From an uncultured Lachnospiraceae bacterium (lineage in GTDB: Bacteria > Bacillota > Clostridia > Lachnospirales > Lachnospiraceae): a DNA stretch of 6,144 bases. Location: the NCBI GenBank assembly GCA_902803625.1, contig CADCQV010000046.1:1-6144 (forward strand), read 5' to 3'. The notes under the pieces were generated by a model. It was given only the letters and a program-made list of their open reading frames with translations, did no database searches and had not been told where the DNA came from. Position 1 is the first letter of the stretch, and each line of letters opens with the position of its first letter. The position numbers were made by a program, and so were the translations under genes. Below, piece by piece: positions 1-5,556 of this stretch.

Positions 1-552
1 AAGGGTATCGAGGGCGGAAATATCAGTGAAGCTGCAATGCCTGCAGAACCCGCAGAGGCTCCTGCAAAGGCTCCTGCAGATACGAAAAAGGCCCCCGTTG
101 ATTTCAAGGCCTTCCTTTCCGGAAAAACCGTTGATATAACGGAAGTGCCTGACGAGACCTTTGCAGGAAAGATCCTGGGCGACGGTATAGCAATAGAGCC
201 TACGGACAATGTGCTTGTTTCTCCTGTTGACTCCGTGGTCTCAAATGTCATAGATAAAAGTAATCACGCCCTGGGACTTACCATGGATAACGGTATTGAG
301 ATCCTCCTTCACATTGGTCTTGACACGGTTGAGATGAAGGGAGACGGCTTTACTATCCACGTAGCCGAGGGTGACAGGGTTAAGGCAGGGCAGAAGCTTA
401 TAAGCTTTGATCCGGAAAAGATCCGTTCCGCAGGACATCCCCTTATATCGATGATGGTTATCACGGATGATGCGGGCTTCTCTAAATTCACCTTTGATGC
501 CGGAAAGGATGTGGGATCCGGCGAAGACACCATTGGCAGAGCTGAAATCTGA
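1..552 (+). CDS. PTS sugar permease, C-terminal EIIA (glucose-family) domain, 5'-truncated by window; probably trehalose-specific EIIBCA
   Basis: The reading frame is open from base 1, so this is the 3' end of a longer gene; the ATG at 37 lies inside the linker and is probably not the start. About 30 Pro/Ala/Lys-rich residues (to about base 100) form an interdomain linker, followed by a complete glucose-type EIIA domain (PF00358 type). The domain shows GDGIAIEP, the SPVDSVV segment, the phosphate-accepting His in LLHIGLDTVEMKGDGF (codon 310-312) and the auxiliary His in SNHALGL (codon 265-267). The two histidines are 15 residues apart, as His75/His90 are in E. coli EIIA-Glc. EIIA receives phosphate from HPr and passes it to EIIB for sugar phosphorylation during uptake at the membrane. 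Specificity is inferred from the downstream trehalose-6-phosphate hydrolase, 18 nt away, which suggests a treP/treB-type permease with its own EIIA. The EIIB and EIIC domains are upstream and not visible. A different alpha- or beta-glucoside specificity cannot be excluded from this domain alone. Confidence 0.93.
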   Translation, partial: KGIEGGNISEAAMPAEPAEAPAKAPADTKKAPVDFKAFLSGKTVDITEVPDETFAGKILGDGIAIEPTDNVLVSPVDSVVSNVIDKSNHALGLTMDNGIEILLHIGLDTVEMKGDGFTIHVAEGDRVKAGQKLISFDPEKIRSAGHPLISMMVITDDAGFSKFTFDAGKDVGSGEDTIGRAEI

Positions 553-570
553 AAAAGGAGTGTCTTAAAG

Positions 571-2199
571 ATGACAGATTTTAAGAAAAGCACTGTATAT
601 CAGATTTATATCAAATCCTTCTACGACTCGGACGGTGACGGTATCGGGGATCTTAACGGCATACGCCTTAAGCTTCCATACCTTAAAAGCCTCGGTATCG
701 ATTATGTGTGGGTTACCCCGTTTTTCCGTTCTCCAATGAATGATAACGGCTATGATGTGTCTGACTACTATTCCGTAAATCCTGTATTCGGCACCATGGA
801 GGACGTGGACAGGCTCATAGAGGAAGCGGATAAGCTGGGCATAGGCTTCATGTTTGATATGGTCTTTAATCACACCTCAACAGAGCATGAATGGTTTAAG
901 AGGGCTCTCAAGGGAGAAAAGGAATATATGGATTATTATATATTCCGTGACAGTGTGGACGGCCACGAGCCCACAAACTGGGAATCCAAATTCGGAGGGA
1001 ACGCCTGGAAATATGTTCCCTCCCTCGATAAATGGTATCTTCACCTCTTTGATAAGACCCAGGCGGATCTAAACTGGGATAACCCGAAGGTCAGGGAGGA
1101 GCTAAAAAAGGTTATCCGTTTCTGGAAGGAAAAGGGAGTTAAGGGCTTTCGCTTTGATGTTGTGAACCTGATCTCAAAGCCGGAGATCTTTAAGGATGAT
1201 TCGGAGGGTGACGGCCGCCGTTTCTACTCCGACGGGCCGAGGGTCCATGAATACCTTAAAGAGCTGGTCAGGGATACCGGCATCGGTGATATGCTTACCG
1301 TGGGAGAAATGTCTTCCACCACCATAGATAACTGTATCTGTTATACCCGGCCGGAGGATAAGGAGCTCTCCATGTGCTTCAGCTTCCATCATCTGAAGGT
1401 AGACTATCTGAACGGTGATAAGTGGGCTTTGATGCCGCCGGATCTATTAAAGCTCCGTGAACTCTTAAAGACCTGGCAGGAGGAAATGGCAGATAAGGGC
1501 GGCTGGAACGCAGTATTTACCTGTAATCATGACCAGCCCCGGTCCGTATCACGTTTCGGGGATGACATGCATTACTTACGTGAATCGGCGAAGATGCTTG
1601 CAATGCTTACCCATCTTATGCGTGGAACCCCTTATATCTACCAGGGTGAGGAGCTTGGCATGACAAATGCATACTTTTCATCCATAGAGCAGTACAGGGA
1701 TGTGGAATCCACAAATTACTACGATATACTCCTAAATAAGGGAATCACTGAGAAGGAAGCGCTCGACATACTCTCCGCACGCTCCAGGGATAACGGCCGG
1801 ACTCCCATGCAATGGAACGATGGGAAAAATGCCGGTTTCTCAAAAGGGGACCCTTGGATCGGCATTCCTGATAATTATAAGGAGATAAATGCCGAATCCG
1901 AAGAAAAAGACCCGGATTCCGTGCTGAATTTCTACCGCAGTCTCGTAAGCCTCCGGAAAGAATATGCTGTGATCTCTGACGGCGGCATACGGTTCCTTAA
2001 TAGCGGAAATGAGAAGGTCTTTGCCTTTGAAAGAATTTTTGATGATAAGACACTTTCTGTTTTCTTAAGCTTCAGCAGCGATAATGAAAAGATTTCCTTA
2101 AAGATCCCTGCAGGGGAGATACTTATCGGAAATTACGACACAGCTCCGAAAAAAGCGGACACACTCCGCCCCTTTGAAGCAGTGGCTGTTTACGCCTGA
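571..2199 (+). CDS. treC: Trehalose-6-phosphate hydrolase (alpha,alpha-phosphotrehalase, GH13)
   Basis: This cytoplasmic glycoside hydrolase, 542 residues and close to the usual 550-560 of TreA/TreC, cleaves trehalose-6-phosphate to glucose and glucose-6-phosphate. GH13 regions appear in order: DSDGDGIGDLNG (19-30, the metal-binding loop of this subfamily), DMVFNH (96-101), GFRFD with nucleophile Asp196, TVGE with acid/base Glu246, and CNHDQPR with transition-state Asp321. Segments typical of phosphotrehalases rather than oligo-1,6-glucosidases are EGDGRRFYSDGPRVHEYL (212-229), TVGEMSSTT (243-251) and FSFHHLKVDY (270-279); from memory they match B. subtilis TreA nearly residue for residue. 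The C-terminus is the usual small beta domain ending in RPFEAVAVYA. The start is fixed by an AAAGGAG ribosome binding site at 554-560, 10 nt before the ATG. It follows the PTS EIIA gene by 18 nt, so the two are almost certainly one operon. No frameshift or missing catalytic residue is seen. The Bacillus literature calls the same enzyme treA. Confidence 0.95.
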   Translation: MTDFKKSTVYQIYIKSFYDSDGDGIGDLNGIRLKLPYLKSLGIDYVWVTPFFRSPMNDNGYDVSDYYSVNPVFGTMEDVDRLIEEADKLGIGFMFDMVFNHTSTEHEWFKRALKGEKEYMDYYIFRDSVDGHEPTNWESKFGGNAWKYVPSLDKWYLHLFDKTQADLNWDNPKVREELKKVIRFWKEKGVKGFRFDVVNLISKPEIFKDDSEGDGRRFYSDGPRVHEYLKELVRDTGIGDMLTVGEMSSTTIDNCICYTRPEDKELSMCFSFHHLKVDYLNGDKWALMPPDLLKLRELLKTWQEEMADKGGWNAVFTCNHDQPRSVSRFGDDMHYLRESAKMLAMLTHLMRGTPYIYQGEELGMTNAYFSSIEQYRDVESTNYYDILLNKGITEKEALDILSARSRDNGRTPMQWNDGKNAGFSKGDPWIGIPDNYKEINAESEEKDPDSVLNFYRSLVSLRKEYAVISDGGIRFLNSGNEKVFAFERIFDDKTLSVFLSFSSDNEKISLKIPAGEILIGNYDTAPKKADTLRPFEAVAVYA

Positions 2200-2214
2200 A
2201 AAGGGGATTACTCC

Positions 2215-3048
2215 TTATTCAAGGATAATACGGTTTAATTCAAAAGGTGTGTTCTGATAGACGTAGTAATTCAGCCAGTTGGAAAAAAGAGCATTTGACT
2301 GTGCCCTCCATCTGACAATGCAGGCGCTGTCAGAATACACCGGATCCCCGGGGCAGAAGATGCGGCTTCCGTCCTTATTCATTAAGAGATAGATCCCTGT
2401 CTCTGAGGATTCCGCCAGAACAATAATATCATTTCTTTCCCTAAGCTCATCACCGTTTATTATACAGCTTCCGGAAAAAGGCGCCGGGAATTCATCATCA
2501 AAGCCCCGTATCAGAGGGATCCTTTCAGCAGTAAGTCTCTGGGTGAAGATCTGCGGCTCTTTGTCTGTCAGCTCTGTATTTCCGGTACCGTAATAATAAT
2601 TCAGAGCCTCCTTTGCCCCGTATGAGAGATAAAATGCAGAGGTTACATGAGAATCTGCCCAGTCAAATAAAGAATGTATCTCTTTACGGAAATCCTCGCT
2701 TTCATATCCTCTTATTTCCCGATTTGAACCTGTTACGATAAGTCCGTCAAAGCATCTTTTTCTGACAGCGGAAAAATCTTCCCTGAAGTATCCAAGCTCC
2801 CCTCCCTTTGATGTTATATCCCGGAGACACTCAGGTACCATCAAAGTGAGATTGACCTGTAATAGCGTATTTGACAGGGACTTAATGAGCCTTATCCAGG
2901 TTTTATCATCCGAAGGCGTGAGGTTCAGGACAGCAATATCAACGGGACGGATATCCTGACGCTCAGCTTTTTTCTCATCCATCACAAAAACATCCTCTTT
3001 TTCCAGAAGATGTTTGATATCACTTTCCTTTTGCAGCTTTATCGGCAT
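2215..3048 (-). CDS. MetA-like protein (homoserine O-acyltransferase fold) lacking the catalytic triad
   Basis: The 277-residue product is clearly homologous to homoserine O-succinyl/acetyltransferase (MetA, PF04204). MPIKL at the N-terminus, EDVFVM (18-23), DIRPVDIAVLNL (32-43), LSNTLLQVNLTL (58-69), FDGLIVTG (100-107), HVTSAFYLSYGAKEALN (134-150), RGFDDEF (181-187) and SNWLNYYVYQNTP (256-268) follow the E. coli protein almost in register. The residues needed for acyl transfer are gone: the Cys142 position is Ser142, His235 is Asp235 and Glu237 is Val237. The lysine pair after NLMP is SDD, and about 30 residues after the catalytic His position, including the region of the substrate-binding Arg249, are deleted (277 versus 309 residues in E. 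coli). MetA makes O-acylhomoserine for methionine synthesis; this protein is unlikely to do so and may be a pseudoenzyme or have another activity. The ATG is preceded by a perfect GGAGG 7 nt upstream, only 13 nt after the hydrolase stop, so the genes are probably translationally coupled. The frame is intact, which argues against simple decay. Confidence 0.88.
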   Translation of the reverse strand: MPIKLQKESDIKHLLEKEDVFVMDEKKAERQDIRPVDIAVLNLTPSDDKTWIRLIKSLSNTLLQVNLTLMVPECLRDITSKGGELGYFREDFSAVRKRCFDGLIVTGSNREIRGYESEDFRKEIHSLFDWADSHVTSAFYLSYGAKEALNYYYGTGNTELTDKEPQIFTQRLTAERIPLIRGFDDEFPAPFSGSCIINGDELRERNDIIVLAESSETGIYLLMNKDGSRIFCPGDPVYSDSACIVRWRAQSNALFSNWLNYYVYQNTPFELNRIILE

Positions 3049-3061
3049 TCGGCATCCTCCT

Positions 3062-3778
3062 TCAGATATAGTACTCTATCCTTCCGCTTCCCCCGTTCCA
3101 GGGCTTTCCCTGAACGATATGATTGACAAAATATTCAAAGATACGAAGTCCGTCCTCCGTGTCATCTCTTGCATTATTTAGGCACATCCTCTCAGGATGC
3201 CACTGCACACCGAATATCGGAAGCTCCGTATGATACACGGCTTCGATCAGTCCGTCATCACTGTATTCGGCCACATCAAGCTTTTCCCCGATCCTGTGAA
3301 CAGCCTGGTGATGTGCGCTGTTTGTAACTATCCTCTCCTTCCCGTAGACTTCGAAAAGAAAGCTACCATGAACCACCCTGCCGCCATGAACCCTGTCAGA
3401 CTTGTCCTTGCAGTAATCATGTATCCCGCAGTGATCCACGTTCTGGATAAGACTCCCTCCGAAAAACACGTTTATAAGCTGATGCCCCCTGCAGATCCCG
3501 AAAACCGGAATCTCATATTTAACAGCCTCCGAAATAACCGCAAGCTCGAACCAGTCAAGTCTTTTATCAAGCTGACGTGAAGCCGTATTCCCTTCATGGT
3601 AAAGAGCAGGATTTACATCCGTTCCCCCGGGCAGTACGATCCCGTCAAGATCCCCCACACTGTCCGTTCCTCCGTACAGATCCAGCGGCATTGTCTGTAC
3701 ACCGCAGGCTTCAACGGCATTATAATAATTGTAATTCCTGGACATCTCCCGGAATCCCACGATCCCTATGGTCTTCAT
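3062..3778 (-). CDS. Gamma-glutamyl hydrolase, class I glutamine amidotransferase-like (peptidase C26, PuuD-type)
   Basis: This is a cytoplasmic hydrolase of the peptidase C26 family (PuuD and folate gamma-glutamyl hydrolase relatives), which cleaves gamma-glutamyl amide bonds. Counting from a GTG at 3790 gives 242 residues; from the preferred ATG at 3778 it is 238, a normal family length. In the longer numbering, LPGGTDVNPALY (53-64) is the family signature, GICRGHQ (98-104) holds nucleophile Cys100, NSAHHQAVH (157-165) is the conserved substrate-side loop, and FGVQWHPE (193-200) supplies His198 and Glu200, so the triad is complete. The start is uncertain: the AAGGGG site at 3793-3798 is only 2 nt from the GTG and 14 nt from the ATG, and the ATG gives the typical MKTIGIVG beginning. 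The gene sits between a glutamate-cysteine ligase family gene (128 nt upstream) and the MetA-like gene (13 nt downstream), which suggests it removes a gamma-glutamyl group added by the ligase. The real substrate is unknown; a polyamine/GABA role as for PuuD is not supported by the neighbours. Confidence 0.9.
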   Translation of the reverse strand: MKTIGIVGFREMSRNYNYYNAVEACGVQTMPLDLYGGTDSVGDLDGIVLPGGTDVNPALYHEGNTASRQLDKRLDWFELAVISEAVKYEIPVFGICRGHQLINVFFGGSLIQNVDHCGIHDYCKDKSDRVHGGRVVHGSFLFEVYGKERIVTNSAHHQAVHRIGEKLDVAEYSDDGLIEAVYHTELPIFGVQWHPERMCLNNARDDTEDGLRIFEYFVNHIVQGKPWNGGSGRIEYYI

Positions 3779-3809
3779 ATGCTTTTTCACTTCCCCTTAA
3801 ATCATAAAT

Positions 3810-3830
3810 CCCGGACATACTGCTCCCGGG
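3810..3830 (-). other. Possible intergenic hairpin in the leader of the hydrolase gene
   Basis: CCCGG (3810-3814) and CCGGG (3826-3830) can pair around an 11-nt loop. In the minus-strand transcript the hairpin lies between the ligase and hydrolase genes and is followed by an AU-rich stretch (ATTTATGATTT) rather than a clean U run. It could be a weak attenuator, an mRNA-processing or stabilising stem, or chance. Confidence 0.25.
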
Positions 3831-3832
3831 TC

Positions 3833-3886
3833 CCTTTGTCATCCTGAGCGAAGCTCCTTTGTCATCCTGAGCGAAGCGAAGGATCT
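3833..3886. repeat. REP-like dispersed repeat, 1.5 copies in tandem
   Basis: Two identical 22-nt segments lie at 3833-3854 and 3856-3877 (core GTCATCCTGAGCGAAGC). Only the second continues into GAAGGATCTT, which completes a palindrome: ATCCT (3864-3868) pairs with AGGAT (3880-3884) around an 11-nt loop. The core matches a repeat I know from intergenic regions of many unrelated bacteria, whose antisense reading gives the familiar false peptide ILRFAQDDK. It fills much of the 128-nt gap between the ligase and hydrolase genes and is not coding. Confidence 0.8.
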
Positions 3887-3906
3887 TCCCCGCAATCAGC
3901 ATCTTT

Positions 3907-5286
3907 TCAAATTATAGCATATTTTATTATCCAGTCCTCCAGGCTGTCACCCGCTTCCAGTCCCTCCACCATGTCAAGTGCAGGCGATCTCAGTCTGTCC
4001 GCCCTTTCCATCAGTCCGGAAATAAAAACCTCCTCTCCTTCTCCACGTTCCCTCAGCCCCTCAGCTGAAAGCTCCACCACCTTAAGGCAAAGTTTTCTTA
4101 AACCATCCCTGTCCACGAATTCGGGCCACTTTCTCCTGTTCAGTATCTTCCTGAGTTCTCCTGCAGAATAGCCATGGTGATAAATACTTCGATCCTCCTC
4201 CAGAAGCTCGGTAAGCTCTCCTGTTTTTCCCATAAGCCCCACATGAAATGCCGCAACAGACAGAGCCTCCTTAAAGGGCTGGTTACAGCAGCTTCTGAAT
4301 TCTATGGTTCCGCGGAAGGTCAGATCCTCAAATTTATATGTCCTAAGATACTTAAGATCCTCCTCCTCCGGACTTATGCGGTAGGAATAATACACTCCGT
4401 TTTCGTAGTATTCCGCATCTATATGATCCCTCTTTATATATTCCACGATAGGAAGAGGCTTGAAATGCAGGTAATGACCGTCTCTTTCACAGCAGAAAAT
4501 ACTTGTCTCCAGTATGTAATCCAGAAACTCTTCCTTTGATCCCGGAATCTGTTCAAAGATTCCAATATTATGCGGGTTGATGCCATGTGTGGAATTCTCC
4601 CAGAAAAGATCTCTCACACATAAAAGCTCCGGCATCTCATCCATATGGGAATTTGAGAATAATACTGTTTTCACGGGCTCTGCCAAAGTAAAGGCCTTAA
4701 CCGTGTCTATCAGATTTTCCCCTTTTACGTCCAGCTGCACCTGAGACGCACTGGCATATGTTCCGAAATCATAAAAAGGATGGAGATACATAGGGAACTT
4801 CCAGTCCTTACCGCGAAGGAGATAACCCTCCAGCATCTGGTATCTTGGAGTTCTTATGAAATCCTTTCTGTTAACATGGTGATTCGGATTTATGCCAAAT
4901 CCGCTTAAGATATGACCGCTTTTTCTAAACTCTGTATTTAAGAATGTGATATATTCGTCAAAACGCTTCTTTATCGGAAAAAGCGTTTTTTCCTTACCGA
5001 AGGAAAACTCCAGATTGTTATATGAACAGTCAAAGGACAGGTTGTCGCCGGTTCCGTCGTCTAAAGCACCATAGCAGTTCCCATAATAATCAAAGGCTGC
5101 ACCTCTGAAGCCATAGTGCTCACGAAATTCATCCGCAACGTTCCTGCAGATCTCAAAATCTGTGGCATCTCCGGAAAGACGTATCACCGGATTCTCTATC
5201 TCTACACCAATGTACTCGCCACTGTCCTTTTCAGTCGGGACGAAATACTTTTCATATAATAATTCCCTAAGCTTATCTGTCGTCAT
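3907..5286 (-). CDS. Glutamate-cysteine ligase family protein (GCS2-type carboxylate-amine ligase)
   Basis: The 459-residue product resembles the GCS2 (PF04107) family of ATP-dependent ligases that join the gamma-carboxyl of glutamate to an amine such as cysteine. Visible family features are the N-terminal IGVEIENP (26-33, the GVExE nucleotide/metal motif), SYNNLEFSFG (88-97), GFGINPNHHVNRKDFIRTPRYQ (129-150), ASASQVQLDV (178-187, the ASxQV strand) and GTIEFRSCCNQP (326-337), whose xEFR segment is normally in the active site. Cys pairs occur at 265-266 and 333-334. No ATP-grasp glutathione-synthetase domain is fused and no gshB is in the window, so glutathione synthesis is not shown and the acceptor is unknown. 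The ATG at 5286 leaves the usual 15-20 residues before the PTEK segment, but no good ribosome binding site precedes it (CAAAAATCCGGCT). The frame stays open upstream to a stop at 5356-5358 without another ATG. It is probably the first gene of the cassette with the hydrolase and MetA-like genes. Confidence 0.85.
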   Translation of the reverse strand: MTTDKLRELLYEKYFVPTEKDSGEYIGVEIENPVIRLSGDATDFEICRNVADEFREHYGFRGAAFDYYGNCYGALDDGTGDNLSFDCSYNNLEFSFGKEKTLFPIKKRFDEYITFLNTEFRKSGHILSGFGINPNHHVNRKDFIRTPRYQMLEGYLLRGKDWKFPMYLHPFYDFGTYASASQVQLDVKGENLIDTVKAFTLAEPVKTVLFSNSHMDEMPELLCVRDLFWENSTHGINPHNIGIFEQIPGSKEEFLDYILETSIFCCERDGHYLHFKPLPIVEYIKRDHIDAEYYENGVYYSYRISPEEEDLKYLRTYKFEDLTFRGTIEFRSCCNQPFKEALSVAAFHVGLMGKTGELTELLEEDRSIYHHGYSAGELRKILNRRKWPEFVDRDGLRKLCLKVVELSAEGLRERGEGEEVFISGLMERADRLRSPALDMVEGLEAGDSLEDWIIKYAII

Positions 5287-5354
5287 AGCCGGATTTTTGC
5301 ATAGATCCTTAATTATGTCTAATTCATGTTTTTTATCGTCGGCTATAGTTATTA

Positions 5355-5384
5355 CTTATAGCATGGGAGTCAAGGATGAGTCAA
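5355..5384 (-). promoter_or_regulatory. Candidate sigma-A promoter for the ligase cassette
   Basis: On the minus strand TTGACT (5384-5379) is followed after 18 nt by TATAAG (5360-5355), each one base off consensus. Transcription would start near 5348 and give a leader of about 60 nt before the ligase ATG at 5286. A second TTGACT (5373-5368) is only 7 nt from the same -10 and cannot pair with it. The -35 lies within the repeat/IS-end-like tract next door. Confidence 0.5.
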
Positions 5385-5396
5385 GGGGGACGGTTC
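5368..5396. repeat. Short direct repeat and GGGGGACGGTTC motif, possible IS end or dispersed palindromic element
   Basis: AGTCAAGG occurs at 5368-5375 and again at 5379-5386, 11 nt apart, and the second copy runs into GGGGACGGTTC. This combination resembles a dispersed intergenic element I associate with Clostridia genomes (recall, not searched). It also lies where the 3'-side terminal inverted repeat of the adjacent IS4-type element could be. Only one end is in the window, so the two readings cannot be separated. Confidence 0.4.
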
Positions 5397-5500
5397 CAAT
5401 GCCGTTAAGTTTAGATAATTAATGAATCATTCGGAAGCCGTCACAAGTAGTTCATGCTAATTATAACATCGTTTTTAGGCAGGAATGATCATTTTGAGTA

Positions 5501-5528
5501 CGCAAAACAGACAGGGAATATCCTGTCT
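5501..5528 (-). terminator. Probable intrinsic terminator of the IS4 transposase
   Basis: About 28 nt past the transposase stop, the minus-strand transcript can form a perfect 7-bp stem, AGACAGG/CCTGTCT, around the 6-nt loop ATATTC, followed by GTTTTGCG. The stem is clear but the U run is short, so termination may be partial. It would also shield the ligase promoter from transposase read-through. Confidence 0.5.
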
Positions 5529-5556
5529 AAAGAGAGCGTTGTTCAGTTAAGTAGTA

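Noticed and set aside
571..2199. Oligo-1,6-glucosidase or alpha-glucosidase instead of trehalose-6-phosphate hydrolase
   Set aside because: The EGDGRRFYSDGPRVHEYL, TVGEMSSTT and FSFHHLKVDY segments and the PTS partner fit phosphotrehalase better.
2201..2216. AAGGGG-ATTA-CTCCTT stem as a bidirectional terminator
   Set aside because: The stem contains a G-T pair on one strand and an A-C mismatch on the other, and only the minus strand has a short U run (TTTT). Too weak to call.
3833..3877. Tandem 22-nt repeat as a CRISPR remnant
   Set aside because: There are only two units with a 1-nt gap, no spacers, no cas genes, and the core is a recognisable REP-type sequence.
3720..3902. 60-codon minus-strand open frame ending upstream in ILRFAQDDKG
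   Set aside because: It is the antisense reading of the REP-like repeat, a well-known false peptide, and overlaps the start of the hydrolase gene in another frame.
5162..5422. 86-codon plus-strand open frame crossing the ligase start and upstream region
   Set aside because: It is mostly antisense to the well-supported ligase gene and shows no recognisable motif.
5484..5493. AATGATCATT palindrome as an operator or IS end
   Set aside because: A 10-bp AT-rich palindrome is expected by chance, and there is no second copy or partner nearby.
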